Below, piece by piece: positions 10,126 through 18,904 of a stretch of 64,000 nucleotides of DNA. Origin of the DNA: Ferrimonas futtsuensis DSM 18154 (GTDB lineage Bacteria > Pseudomonadota > Gammaproteobacteria > Enterobacterales > Shewanellaceae). The stretch covers positions 62,001 through 126,000 of the forward strand of contig NZ_AUGL01000001.1 of NCBI RefSeq assembly GCF_000422645.1. The letters run 5' to 3'. Position 1 is the stretch's first letter. Each line of letters opens with the position of its first letter. The notes beneath the pieces are model-generated. The model had not been told where the DNA came from and did not search any database. It was given only the letters and a program-made list of their open reading frames with translations. Made by a program: the position numbers and the translations under genes.

Positions 10126-10679
10126 TGACCATGATCGATACCCTCTATGGCCCCGTCTCTCAGGACAACCTCAACCGTGCTGCCAGCATCCGCCTGCTGG
10201 TGTGTGACGTAGACGGCGTGTTCTCCGATGGCCGCATCTACCTGGGTAACCAGGGTGAAGAGCTCAAGGCGTTTCACACCAGAGACGGCTTTGGCATCAA
10301 AGCTCTGCAGGGCACCGGCGTTCAGGTGGCCGTCATCACCGGCCGCCGCTCCGAGATTGTTCAGACTCGGATGAGCGCCCTGGGGGTTACCCACATCTAT
10401 CAGGGCGTGGAAGACAAGGTCAGCGCCTATGAGGAGCTGAAAACCACCCTGGGTCTGGAGGATGAACAGTGCGCCTACATTGGCGATGATCTGGTGGATG
10501 CCCCGGTAATGGCGCTCACAGGCTTGTCCGTTGCCGTCAACGATGCCCACCCCCTGCTGCTGCGCCAGGCGCACCTGATCACCGGCACCCGCGGCGGCTT
10601 TGGCGCCGTCCGTGAGTTGTGCGACCTGATCATGGAGGCCCAGGGCACCTTCAAGGATGCCAAAGGGATGAGCGTATGA
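10125..10679 (+). CDS. kdsC: 3-deoxy-D-manno-octulosonate 8-phosphate phosphatase KdsC
   Basis: A 184-residue HAD-superfamily phosphatase that releases Kdo from Kdo 8-phosphate. HAD motif I is VCDVDGVFSDG (nucleophile and acid Asp residues). Motif II includes VITGRRS, and motif IV is YIGDDLVDAPVM. The cap is minimal, as usual for the tetrameric KdsC type. The start overlaps the kdsD stop (TGATG), and its own stop overlaps the lptC start (ATGA), so the three are translationally coupled. Confidence 0.96.
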   Translation: MTMIDTLYGPVSQDNLNRAASIRLLVCDVDGVFSDGRIYLGNQGEELKAFHTRDGFGIKALQGTGVQVAVITGRRSEIVQTRMSALGVTHIYQGVEDKVSAYEELKTTLGLEDEQCAYIGDDLVDAPVMALTGLSVAVNDAHPLLLRQAHLITGTRGGFGAVRELCDLIMEAQGTFKDAKGMSV

Positions 10680-11230
10680 AGCGCGAAGGGATAGCCATTG
10701 CCATCCTGTTCGGCGCCGCCATCCTGCTGACGTGGCGCTCCATGGTGATGAAGGACCAGGCCAAGGTGGACGTCAAGCCCAGCTACCAGCCGGACTTCGT
10801 CGCCGAGAATCTGCGCAGCCGCATCTATTCGGAATCGGGCCGCCTCAGTGCCGAGATCAATGCCGACCAGATGGAGCACTACCAGGCCCTGGCGCTTACC
10901 CGCCTGCAGGAGCCGGACTATCTGCTCTACCCTGAAGACAGTCAGGGTCAGTGGCGGGTACAGGCCACTCAGGGGCAACTCAGCGACGGCCGCCACGTGG
11001 TACTGGAAAATGATGTTATCATCACAGCCATCGAGCCCAATGAACCACTCAAGACCATCACCACCGACTATCTGGAACTGGACCTGGAGACGATGATCAT
11101 GACCTCCAACCGCCAGATCCGGGGCAATGGCGAGGGCTTTAACATCACCGCCAAAGGGTTGTGGGCGGATCTGAATTTGAACCGGATTGAATTAAAGAGT
11201 CAGGTAAATGCCATCTATGAAACCCATTAA
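10676..11230 (+). CDS. lptC: LPS export protein LptC
   Basis: A 184-residue bitopic inner-membrane protein. Residues 4-21 form the membrane helix, followed by the periplasmic beta-jellyroll domain. LptC accepts LPS from LptB2FG and passes it to LptA. The ATG at 10676 was chosen because it overlaps the kdsC stop by four bases and places the hydrophobic helix at the N-terminus. The 3' end overlaps lptA by 23 bases. Sequence is divergent, as normal for LptC, so position between kdsC and lptA is a major support. Confidence 0.93.
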   Translation: MKREGIAIAILFGAAILLTWRSMVMKDQAKVDVKPSYQPDFVAENLRSRIYSESGRLSAEINADQMEHYQALALTRLQEPDYLLYPEDSQGQWRVQATQGQLSDGRHVVLENDVIITAIEPNEPLKTITTDYLELDLETMIMTSNRQIRGNGEGFNITAKGLWADLNLNRIELKSQVNAIYETH

Positions 11231-11759
11231 ACTGCTTCTGGCCGCCATGATGCTGCTGGGCAGCACCGGCGCCGCAGCCCTGGACAGCGACATTCACGAA
11301 AAGGTGGAGGTCAAAGCCGATAACTCCCGAGCGGATCTGCCCAACGGCATGCTGATCTATTCCGGCCGGGTGCGCATCACCCAGGGCACCCTGCTGATCA
11401 ACGCCGACGAGCTGCGTGCCGAAGCCACCGACAACAAGGTGGTCACCACCCTGATCGCCTCCGGCACGCCGGCCACCTATCAGCAGATGATGGAGAATGG
11501 CAAGCTGGCCCAGGCCGAAGCCGCCGAGATCCGCTATGACATCCAGAAACGCATTCTGACCCTGAAAGGGAAAGCGGAGATGCGCCAATCCGGCAGCCTG
11601 GTTCAGGGCGACACCATCCAGTACGACCTGGAGAAGCAGATGCTGGTGGCCGAAGGCAACAAGGATGAGCAGATCACCACCATCTTCCAGCCGGCAGAAA
11701 CCGACCTGAAATCCCTGGCCGAGCCCAAGGAGAAGAAAGAGGGTGAGAAACAGCAATGA
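11208..11759 (+). CDS. lptA: Periplasmic LPS-binding protein LptA
   Basis: A 183-residue protein with a signal peptide (hydrophobic residues ~8-22, likely cleavage after GAAA) and an OstA-type jellyroll domain, visible from [20 protein letters not shown] and [13 protein letters not shown]. LptA bridges inner and outer membrane and carries LPS to LptD. The C-terminus is Lys/Glu-rich ([10 protein letters not shown]). A second ATG at 11217 is an equally good start by family length; 11208 has the closer AGG ribosome-binding site. The stop overlaps the lptB start by four bases. Confidence 0.93.
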   Translation: MPSMKPIKLLLAAMMLLGSTGAAALDSDIHEKVEVKADNSRADLPNGMLIYSGRVRITQGTLLINADELRAEATDNKVVTTLIASGTPATYQQMMENGKLAQAEAAEIRYDIQKRILTLKGKAEMRQSGSLVQGDTIQYDLEKQMLVAEGNKDEQITTIFQPAETDLKSLAEPKEKKEGEKQQ

Positions 11760-12487
11760 CCCGCTCAACCCTGACCGCAGAGAAACTGGCCAAGGCCTAT
11801 AAGGGCCGGGAAGTGGTCAAGAATGTCGGCCTGGAGGTCAGCACCGGCCAGATCGTCGGCCTGCTTGGTCCCAATGGGGCCGGTAAGACCACCACCTTCT
11901 ACATGGTGGTGGGCCTGGTGCAGAACGACCGTGGACGCATCCTCATCGACGGTGAGGAGATCACCCTGCTGCCGATGCACAGCCGCGCGCGCAAGGGCAT
12001 TGGCTACCTGCCGCAAGAGTCTTCCATCTTCCGAAAACTGTCGGTGTACGACAACCTGATGGCGGTACTGCAGACCCGCAAGGGGCTGAGCCAGTCTCAG
12101 CGGGTGGAGAAGCTGGAGCAATTGCTGGAAGAGTTCAACATCACCCACATCCGCGACAGTCTGGGGATGAGCCTCTCCGGGGGCGAGCGCCGCCGGGTAG
12201 AGATTGCCCGGGCCCTGGCCGCCGATCCCAAGTTCATCTTGCTCGATGAGCCCTTCGCCGGCGTCGATCCCATCTCGGTGATCGACATCAAGAAGATCAT
12301 CCAGCACCTGAGGGATCGTGGCCTGGGCGTGCTGATCACCGACCACAACGTCCGCGAGACTCTGGACGTCTGTGAACACGCCTATATCGTCAGCCACGGC
12401 GAGCTGATCGCCCAGGGCGAACCCGCCGCCATCCTCGAGAACAAGCTGGTGCGCTCGGTATACTTGGGCGACCAGTTCAAGCTATAG
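11756..12487 (+). CDS. lptB: LPS export ABC transporter ATP-binding protein LptB
   Basis: A 243-residue ATPase that powers LPS extraction from the inner membrane as LptB2FG with LptC. Walker A is GPNGAGKTT (residues 38-46), the signature LSGGE is at 140-144, and Walker B ends with Asp164-Glu165. [10 protein letters not shown] gives the H-loop. It is the last gene of the lpt block before rpoN, a strongly conserved order in proteobacteria. lptF and lptG are not in the window. Confidence 0.97.
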   Translation: MTRSTLTAEKLAKAYKGREVVKNVGLEVSTGQIVGLLGPNGAGKTTTFYMVVGLVQNDRGRILIDGEEITLLPMHSRARKGIGYLPQESSIFRKLSVYDNLMAVLQTRKGLSQSQRVEKLEQLLEEFNITHIRDSLGMSLSGGERRRVEIARALAADPKFILLDEPFAGVDPISVIDIKKIIQHLRDRGLGVLITDHNVRETLDVCEHAYIVSHGELIAQGEPAAILENKLVRSVYLGDQFKL

Positions 12488-12554
12488 TAATTTGGACTCT
12501 CGTTCAGGAATACAACCGGAAAGAACTAGAAGGAATAAGGACAGGTTGTTGTAA

Positions 12555-14006
12555 ATGAAGACTTCTCTACAGCTAAAGCTGGGACAGCAGCTCACCATGA
12601 CCCCGCAGCTGCAGCAGGCCATTCGTCTGCTGCAACTGTCGACTCTGGATCTCCAGCAGGAGATTCAGGAGGCTCTGGATGCCAATCCCCTGCTTGAGGT
12701 CGAGGAGGATCTCAGCCCAGTCGTCCCCGACACCCCGGACAGCGCTTCCCGGGACGAGCTGGAGCCCGCACCGGAAGCCGCCAGCCTGGACACCAGTGAG
12801 GCCCTGAGTCAGACCGACATGCCGGATGACCTTCAGGTGGACACCTCCTGGGACGAATACTACACCTCCTCCCCGGCCCCCATGGCCAGCCGGGAAGATG
12901 ACATGCCCTTCCAGGGCAGCACCGGAGAAAGCCTGCAGGGTCATCTGCTGTGGCAGATGGAATTGACCCCCATGTCCGATACCGACCGCGCCATTGCGGT
13001 GGCCATCATCGATGCCACCGACGAACGCGGCTACCTGACCCAGACCGCCGAGGACATTCTCGAGGCCATGGGCGACGACGAGGTAGAGCTGGATGAAGTG
13101 GAAGCGGTGCTCAAGCGAGTGCAACGCTTCGACCCGGTCGGCGTCTGTGCCCGGGATCTGGCAGAGTGCCTGCTGGTGCAACTGAGTCAGTTTGACGCCG
13201 CCACTCCCTGGTTGGCAGAGGCCAAGATGCTGATTCAGGAACATATGGATCTGCTGGCCAACCGCGACTTTCGCGGTCTAATGCGTAAGACCCGCCTCAA
13301 GGAGGAGGAGCTCAAGGAGGCGATGGATCTGATCCAGACCCTCAACCCCCGCCCCGGCAGTGCCCTGGTCAACGACAATGACCAGTATGTCATCCCCGAT
13401 GTGGCGGTCTCCAAACGCAAAGGACGCTGGGTGGTGGAACTCAATCCGGACACCATGCCCAAGATCCGCATCAATGAACAGTACGCAGCCCTGAGCCGCA
13501 ACAGTCGAAACCAGGCGGACAGCCAGTTCGTCCGCGGCCACCTGCAAGAGGCCAAGTGGTTCCTGAAGAGCCTGGAGAGCCGTAACGATACCCTGCTCAA
13601 GGTGGCCAACTGCATCGTCCAGTTCCAGCAAGGGTTCCTGGAGTATGGCGACGAAGCGATGAAGCCGATGGTGCTCAACGATGTGGCCGAAGCGGTGGAT
13701 ATGCACGAGTCCACCATCTCCCGGGTAACCACCCAGAAGTATATGCATACCCCCCGCGGCATCTTCGAGCTGAAATACTTCTTTTCCAGCCATGTCAGCA
13801 CCGACAGTGGCGGCGAGTGCTCATCCACCGCAATTCGTGCTTTAATTAAAAAATTGGTTGCTGCAGAGAATCCTAAGAAACCTCTGAGCGACAGTAAAAT
13901 GGCGGAGCTGCTGGCAGAACAGGGAATCAAGGTGGCGAGACGGACCATCGCCAAGTACAGGGAAGCCCTGGGCATCGCTCCATCCAATCAGCGGAAACAG
14001 CTGTAA
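12555..14006 (+). CDS. rpoN: RNA polymerase sigma-54 factor RpoN
   Basis: A 483-residue sigma-54. Region I at the N-terminus ([23 protein letters not shown]) is the glutamine-rich activator-responsive part. An acidic region II follows (~residues 50-120). The C-terminus carries the core-binding and DNA-binding domains with the RpoN box [10 protein letters not shown] (461-470) that reads the -24 promoter element. It lies 67 bases after lptB and heads the rpoN-hpf-ptsN-rapZ-npr block. A GGAATAAGGACAGG stretch precedes the ATG. Confidence 0.97.
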   Translation: MKTSLQLKLGQQLTMTPQLQQAIRLLQLSTLDLQQEIQEALDANPLLEVEEDLSPVVPDTPDSASRDELEPAPEAASLDTSEALSQTDMPDDLQVDTSWDEYYTSSPAPMASREDDMPFQGSTGESLQGHLLWQMELTPMSDTDRAIAVAIIDATDERGYLTQTAEDILEAMGDDEVELDEVEAVLKRVQRFDPVGVCARDLAECLLVQLSQFDAATPWLAEAKMLIQEHMDLLANRDFRGLMRKTRLKEEELKEAMDLIQTLNPRPGSALVNDNDQYVIPDVAVSKRKGRWVVELNPDTMPKIRINEQYAALSRNSRNQADSQFVRGHLQEAKWFLKSLESRNDTLLKVANCIVQFQQGFLEYGDEAMKPMVLNDVAEAVDMHESTISRVTTQKYMHTPRGIFELKYFFSSHVSTDSGGECSSTAIRALIKKLVAAENPKKPLSDSKMAELLAEQGIKVARRTIAKYREALGIAPSNQRKQL

Positions 14007-14029
14007 CCAGCTAAAAAGGAGGAACCTAT

Positions 14030-14317
14030 ATGCAAATCAATCTGACCGGTCACCATGTCGAGATCACAACCGCTCTGAGAGATTATGTGCACACCAAGTT
14101 CGACAAGCTGGAGCGCCACTTTGACCATATTTCCAATGTCTACGTGGTGCTGAATGTGGAGAAAGCACAGCAAACCGCCGAAGCCAAACTGAACCTGAGT
14201 GGCCGCGAAGTGTACGCGACCCACCACCACGACAACATGTACGCTGCCATCGACGGCCTGATCGACAAGCTGGACCGTCAGGTTATCAAGCACAAAGAGA
14301 AAATTTCACGCCATTAA
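14030..14317 (+). CDS. hpf: Ribosome hibernation promoting factor HPF (short form)
   Basis: A 95-residue S30EA-family protein with the core MQINLTGHHVEITTALRDYV and the conserved basic C-terminal helix (IDKLDRQVIKHKEK). Short HPF works with RMF to build 100S ribosome dimers in stationary phase. A strong AAAGGAGG site precedes the ATG. It sits between rpoN and ptsN, the usual gammaproteobacterial order. Confidence 0.95.
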   Translation: MQINLTGHHVEITTALRDYVHTKFDKLERHFDHISNVYVVLNVEKAQQTAEAKLNLSGREVYATHHHDNMYAAIDGLIDKLDRQVIKHKEKISRH

Positions 14318-14319
14318 TC

Positions 14320-14766
14320 ATGGAACTATCCACGTTACTCAGCCCGGAGTGCGCCACCATCGCCGCTCCGGGCCTTAGCAAGAAGCGCGCCCTGGAGATG
14401 ATCTCCCAGCTGGCGGGCGATCTTCACGGCAACCTGAACCCTCAGCAACTGTTTGAAAGTCTGCTGGCCAGGGAGAAGATGGGCAGCACCGGCATCGGCA
14501 AAGGGATTGCCCTGCCCCATGGCCGGCTGGCGAACATCGATCGCCCCATTGCCGTGTTCATCAAGTGCGATGAAGCGATCCCTTTCGACGCCATCGATGG
14601 TAAGCCTGTGGACCTGCTGTTTGCCCTGTTTGTCCCTGAGGACGCCGTACAGGAGCACCTGGCCACCCTGGCCGCCATGGCCAAGACCCTGCAGGACAAA
14701 GAGACCTGCCGGGCCCTGCGTAAATGCAGTAACGACTCGGAGCTCTATGCCCTGGTGACCACGTGA
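14320..14766 (+). CDS. ptsN: Nitrogen PTS regulatory protein EIIA(Ntr), PtsN
   Basis: A 148-residue PTS EIIA type-2 domain protein. The phosphorylated histidine is His67 in GIALPHGRL. PtsN takes phosphate from NPr and regulates potassium transport, nitrogen and carbon balance. It begins two bases after the hpf stop, and its own stop overlaps the rapZ GTG start by four bases. Confidence 0.95.
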   Translation: MELSTLLSPECATIAAPGLSKKRALEMISQLAGDLHGNLNPQQLFESLLAREKMGSTGIGKGIALPHGRLANIDRPIAVFIKCDEAIPFDAIDGKPVDLLFALFVPEDAVQEHLATLAAMAKTLQDKETCRALRKCSNDSELYALVTT

Positions 14767-15629
14767 AGCTGATCATCCTCTCCGGACGTTCCGGTGCCGG
14801 CAAATCCGTCGCACTTCGGGTCCTCGAAGACCTGGGATGTTACTGTGTCGACAACCTGCCTGCGGCCATGCTCCCCTCTCTGGTGGAGGAGATGCTGGGT
14901 CAATGCGACACCCTGGCGGTCAGCCTGGATATTCGCAACCTGCCGGACCAGGCGGAACAGATTCCTGAGATTTTGACCCATCTGCCCGACTCCATAGAGA
15001 AGCAAATCTACTTTCTGGATGCCTCCGACGCCAGCCTGATTAAACGCTACAGTGAGACCCGCAGGCTTCACCCCCTTTCCCGTGGAGGCACCTCCCTGGC
15101 CGAAGCGATCGCCTCGGAGACCCAGCTGCTGGCGCCGATCCGCACTCTGGCCGACCACAGCTTTATGACCGACGGCCTGTCGGTACACCAGCTGGCCGAT
15201 GAGATACGCACCCGTTTGCTGGGCCAGGCGGAGCGGGAACTGCTGCTGGTGTTTGAATCCTTCGGTTTTAAGCACGGCATTGCCAAGGATGCCGACTACG
15301 TGTTCGACGTACGCTTCCTGCCCAATCCCCACTGGGATCCGGCCCTGCGCCCCCTCACCGGTCTGGACAAGCCGGTACAGCGTTACTTCGCCAAGGAGTG
15401 GATGGTGGCGCGCTTTATCGAACACACCGAAAACTTCCTGCTCAACTGGCTGCCGATGCTGGAACGCAACAACCGCGCCTATCTGACCATCGCCATCGGT
15501 TGCACCGGTGGCCAGCACCGCAGTGTCTACATCGCCCAGCAGTTGGAACAGCGCTTCCGTCAGCGACAGAAGCAGACCTCGGTCCGTCACCGTGAACTGG
15601 ACAAACGTGAAGCTGACCAGAACCCTTAA
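14763..15629 (+). CDS. rapZ: RNase adapter protein RapZ
   Basis: A 288-residue protein with an N-terminal P-loop (Walker A GRSGAGKS, residues 8-15) and a C-terminal RNA-binding domain containing the family motif IGCTGGQHRSVYIA. The C-terminus is rich in Arg and Lys. In E. coli RapZ binds the GlmZ small RNA and brings RNase E to it, controlling glucosamine 6-phosphate synthesis. The start is GTG, coupled to the ptsN stop. Its 3' end overlaps npr by 23 bases. Confidence 0.96.
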   Translation: MKLIILSGRSGAGKSVALRVLEDLGCYCVDNLPAAMLPSLVEEMLGQCDTLAVSLDIRNLPDQAEQIPEILTHLPDSIEKQIYFLDASDASLIKRYSETRRLHPLSRGGTSLAEAIASETQLLAPIRTLADHSFMTDGLSVHQLADEIRTRLLGQAERELLLVFESFGFKHGIAKDADYVFDVRFLPNPHWDPALRPLTGLDKPVQRYFAKEWMVARFIEHTENFLLNWLPMLERNNRAYLTIAIGCTGGQHRSVYIAQQLEQRFRQRQKQTSVRHRELDKREADQNP

Positions 15630-15879
15630 AGTCGTCAACAAGCTGGGCCTGCATGCCCGCGCCGCCACCCGGCTGGCACAGCTTGCCCACAACTACGACG
15701 CCCGCATCCAGGTGGTCCATGGGGACCAGAGCGCCAGCGCCGACAGTGTGCTGGGTCTGCTGATGCTGCAAACCTGTCAGGGGCAGGAGGTGACGGTGAT
15801 CTGCGAAGGCAGTGACGCCGAGCCCGCCCTGGAAGCGGTCACCCAGCTGTTCAGCGGTCGGTTCGACGAATCAGAGTAA
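15607..15879 (+). CDS. ptsO: Nitrogen PTS phosphocarrier protein NPr
   Basis: A 90-residue HPr-family protein. The active-site histidine is His16 in KLGLHARAA, and the second helix contains ADSVLGLLML. NPr passes phosphate from EI(Ntr) to PtsN. A GTG start at 15607 was chosen, since it gives a family-length protein beginning VKLTRTLKVVNK. An upstream in-frame ATG at 15508 lies wholly inside rapZ and adds non-homologous sequence. It is the last gene before a strong terminator. Confidence 0.92.
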   Translation: MKLTRTLKVVNKLGLHARAATRLAQLAHNYDARIQVVHGDQSASADSVLGLLMLQTCQGQEVTVICEGSDAEPALEAVTQLFSGRFDESE

Positions 15880-15918
15880 GCACACATCCCCCCCATGCCA
15901 AGTGGATGCACTGCACAT

Positions 15919-15950
15919 AAAAAACCGGAGTCTGGACTCCGGTTTTTTTT
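15919..15950. terminator. Bidirectional terminator between npr and pmbA
   Basis: A 14-bp perfect stem (six A residues, then CCGGAGTC pairing with GACTCCGG and T residues) with a two-base centre and eight T residues. The symmetry lets it serve rightward npr and leftward pmbA. Confidence 0.92.
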
Positions 15951-15974
15951 ATCTCTTCTGCAGCGCTGTGCCGA

Positions 15975-17315
15975 TCAGTTGCCAGCGACCTTCATGGCGC
16001 TCAGCAAGATGGAACCGGTCTTGATGCTGGTGCGGGGATCCACATCGGTACCCACCGCCACCATATCCCGATACATCTGTTTCAGGTTGCCGGCAATGGT
16101 GATCTCATGCACAGGGTACTGAATGATGCCGTTCTCCACCCAGAAGCCGGCGGCGCCACGGGAGTAATCGCCGGTCACCCCGTTCACCCCGTGCCCCATC
16201 AATTCGGTGACGTAGAGACCGGTGCCCATCTGCTTCAGCATGGACGCCAGGTCACCGCCATTGCTGGCCAGTTGCCAGTTATAGATGCCGCCAGCGTGGC
16301 CTGTGGTGGTCATCCCCAGGCGGCGGGCAGAGTAGGCGGTCAGCAGGTAGGACTCCAGCACGCCATCACGAATGATCTGCCTGGCTCGGGTGGCCACCCC
16401 CTCGCCATCGAAGGGGGCGCTGGCCAGGCCCACCGGAAGATGGGGGTCTTCATCGATGGAGAACCATTCGGGCAGAATCTGGCTGCCGAGGCTGTCCAGC
16501 AGGAAGGAGGACTGACGATAGAGCGACGCGCCACTGATGGCGCCCACCAGATGCCCCACCAGGCCGGTGGCGGTCTCAGCAGAGAACAGCACCGGCACTT
16601 CGCAGGTGTCGATCTTGCGTGCGCCCAGGCGGGCGCTGACCTTGGCGGCGGCACTCACACCCAGGGTCTCCGGATTCATCAGATCGCCGAATCGGCGGCC
16701 GACGGTGTAATCGTAGTCCCGCTCCATCCCCTGATCATCCTTGCCAATCAACACGCAGGAGAGGCTGTGGCGGGAGGAGGCATAACTGCCGATGAAGCCA
16801 TGGCTGTTGCCATACACCTTGATGCCGGCGTGGCTGTTGCAACTGGCACCATCGGACATCTCAATGCCATGCTCACTGGCCAGTGCCGCTTGCTCGCAGC
16901 GGGTCGCCAGCTCGATCCCCTCCTCCGGGGTCAGGGCATGGGGGTGGTAGAGATCCAGGTCGGGAAGCTCCGAGGGCATCAACTCGGCTTCGGCCAGGCC
17001 ATTATGCTGATCTGCCGTAGTATGACGGGCGATGCCATCGGCGGCACGCACCGCATCGACGATCGCCTGAGCGCTGAGATCCGAGGTGGAGGCATTGCCC
17101 TTGGCGCCATCACGGTACAGAGAGATGCCCAAGGCACCGTCCTTATTGAACTCTACGGTCTCCACTTCACCCATGCGGGTCGAGACGCTCAAGCCCTGCT
17201 GCTTACTGATGGCCACCTCTGCGGCAGACACCCCCAGTTTTTTGGCCTCATCCAGGGCCAGGGCTACCGCCTCCTCCAGCTGCTGACGCTGGGCTTCAAT
17301 GCTGACTTGGGTCAC
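15975..17315 (-). CDS. pmbA: Metalloprotease PmbA (TldE)
   Basis: A 446-residue protein of the TldD/PmbA family. The N-terminal domain has the pattern VEFNKDGALGISLYRDG. The C-terminal half contains TTTGHAGGIYNWQL and the conserved ending TSIKTGSILLSAMKVAGN. TldD and TldE form a heterodimeric protease that degrades unfolded peptides and matures microcin B17 in E. coli. TldE lacks the metal-binding HExxxH motif, which the tldD product at 23634-25082 supplies. It is divergent from darP, as in E. coli. Confidence 0.95.
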   Translation of the reverse strand: MTQVSIEAQRQQLEEAVALALDEAKKLGVSAAEVAISKQQGLSVSTRMGEVETVEFNKDGALGISLYRDGAKGNASTSDLSAQAIVDAVRAADGIARHTTADQHNGLAEAELMPSELPDLDLYHPHALTPEEGIELATRCEQAALASEHGIEMSDGASCNSHAGIKVYGNSHGFIGSYASSRHSLSCVLIGKDDQGMERDYDYTVGRRFGDLMNPETLGVSAAAKVSARLGARKIDTCEVPVLFSAETATGLVGHLVGAISGASLYRQSSFLLDSLGSQILPEWFSIDEDPHLPVGLASAPFDGEGVATRARQIIRDGVLESYLLTAYSARRLGMTTTGHAGGIYNWQLASNGGDLASMLKQMGTGLYVTELMGHGVNGVTGDYSRGAAGFWVENGIIQYPVHEITIAGNLKQMYRDMVAVGTDVDPRTSIKTGSILLSAMKVAGN

Positions 17316-17435
17316 TCGTCGGTTCCATAAAATTCAGTTGCAAGAAAGGATAGCAAACCCCGCCCCCGCTCCGATAGGGGCATGACGCTTCATAGCCTGT
17401 TAGAATAGGCAGACAAGATTTTGAGGAGAGTAACT

Positions 17436-17960
17436 ATGGCAGCAAAACGCCCGGAACCGGAGCTCCAGGAAGAGGAGTGGATCAGCAAATCGGAGCTTAA
17501 GCGGGAAGCGGAACAGCTGCAGAAGATCGGCAATGAGATTGTGGCCCTGGGCAAAAACGACCTGGCCAAAGTGCCCCTGGACGAAGAGCTCGAACACGCC
17601 GTTGCCCTGGCCCAACGCCTGAAGGGGAAAAACGAAGCTCACCGTCGTCAGCTGCAGTTTATTGGCAAGCTGCTGCGCAGCCGGGATCCCGAGCCTCTGG
17701 TGGCCGCCCTGGATAAGATCCGCAACAAGCACAACCAGGCCAACCAGGAGTTCCACAAGATGGAGCAGTGGCGCGACCGGCTGATTGCCGAGGGTGACGA
17801 CGCCATCCAGGAACTGTTTGCCGAAGTGCCGGCCATGGCAGAGGAGCGCCAGCGGGTACGTCAGCTGATTCGCCAGGCTGCCAAGGAAGCCAAGGCGAGC
17901 AAGCCACCCAAGGCCTCCCGGGAGCTGTTCAAGCTGATTCGCCAGTACATGGAAGAGTAG
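17436..17960 (+). CDS. darP: Ribosome biogenesis factor DarP (YjgA)
   Basis: A 174-residue, highly charged helical protein of the DUF615/YjgA family, with WISKSELKREAEQLQKIG at the N-terminus and SRELFKLIRQYMEE at the end. DarP helps late maturation of the 50S subunit. The ATG at 17436 has a GAGGAGAG ribosome-binding site seven bases upstream. A TTG at 17421 would include that site in the coding region and was rejected. pmbA is divergent next to it, a conserved pairing. Confidence 0.94.
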   Translation: MAAKRPEPELQEEEWISKSELKREAEQLQKIGNEIVALGKNDLAKVPLDEELEHAVALAQRLKGKNEAHRRQLQFIGKLLRSRDPEPLVAALDKIRNKHNQANQEFHKMEQWRDRLIAEGDDAIQELFAEVPAMAEERQRVRQLIRQAAKEAKASKPPKASRELFKLIRQYMEE

Positions 17961-17974
17961 ATACGAGTATCAAT

Positions 17975-18001
17975 AGGGAGGCAAATGCCTCCCTGCTTTT
18001 T
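17975..18001. terminator. Terminator after darP
   Basis: An 8-bp perfect stem (AGGGAGGC with GCCTCCCT) and an AAAT loop are followed by GCTTTTT, 14 bases after the darP stop. It may also stop the leftward outer-membrane protein gene that ends at 18014. Confidence 0.85.
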
Positions 18002-18013
18002 CGCTGAGCCACC

Positions 18014-18868
18014 TCAGAAGTGGGTGGTCACCACCACGCCCAAGGCGCTTTCCGACGCCAGATCCCGCTTGTCCCCACCGTTGGGCCCCTTCAGGGAGAA
18101 CTCCCCTTCGGAGCGATGCCCCAGGTAGGCAGACACTCGCCAGCCACCCTCGGCGGTAAAGCTGCCCCGCAGGAAACTCAGTGGCTGTTCAATCTCAATG
18201 CCCCCTTCATCCACGGCGAAATTCTGGCTCCGGTAGGCCATTCCCGCACCGAACTCCCAGGTGGGGTTCAACCGGTAGGACAGCTCCAGGCCACCGCGAC
18301 CGGCAAAGCCGGGCTCGAAGGGATTGTCCAGCTTGAGTTTGTCGGTGATCTGCCACTTGATGAACAGCACCGGCATCCAGCGCACATCATAGGGGTCATT
18401 GAAGTAGCCCCCGCCAAATCCCAGGGTCAGGGTATCGCTGACCGGATAGCTGGCTCCCGCCAGCAGGCCATAACCGAAGCCATCACCGAAAGAGGTTGTG
18501 TCTGCATAGGACCACTGCACTCTAGGGCCCAGGAACCAGGTCAGGCCAGTGCGGTTGGGCTTGGTGAAGTTCACCCCCCCTCCCAGAGTCTTGACGTTAT
18601 CCCAGGCCTCGAGGCGTCCGTCCATCAATGAACCGCGGTTGAAGTCGAAGTCACTGTAGGCGGCCTCCAGTTGCCAACTCATCAGCCACTGGTCATTGAG
18701 GCGGCCCCGCTTATCCAGGGTAAAGCCATAGATCTCCTGCCCCACCTTACCGTTGTCCTCGAGGGACGCCGAGGGAAAGGCCACGGTGTAGGGGGTGAAG
18801 GTCATGGCGGGCGGATTGGCACTGGCGCCGAAGGCCAGCAACAATAATCCAAGATAACGGCAGTTCAT
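18014..18868 (-). CDS. Predicted outer-membrane beta-barrel protein (DUF6268-like)
   Basis: A 284-residue exported protein. A short signal peptide (residues 5-17, cleavage probably after GASA) is followed by alternating, aromatic-rich strands (FGYGLLAGASYPVSDTLT, WEFGAGMAYRS, WRVSAYLGHRS) and a terminal Phe, typical of a beta-barrel inserted by BAM. I associate it with the DUF6268 family but cannot confirm this without a search. The ATG at 18866-18868 was preferred over the GTG just before it because AAGGA is then six bases away. It is the gene downstream of the exporter operon, after a 36-base gap, so it could be co-transcribed. Confidence 0.7.
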   Translation of the reverse strand: MNCRYLGLLLLAFGASANPPAMTFTPYTVAFPSASLEDNGKVGQEIYGFTLDKRGRLNDQWLMSWQLEAAYSDFDFNRGSLMDGRLEAWDNVKTLGGGVNFTKPNRTGLTWFLGPRVQWSYADTTSFGDGFGYGLLAGASYPVSDTLTLGFGGGYFNDPYDVRWMPVLFIKWQITDKLKLDNPFEPGFAGRGGLELSYRLNPTWEFGAGMAYRSQNFAVDEGGIEIEQPLSFLRGSFTAEGGWRVSAYLGHRSEGEFSLKGPNGGDKRDLASESALGVVVTTHF

Positions 18869-18904
18869 CACGATTCCTTGTTAATCAAAACAACATGATA
18901 CGCT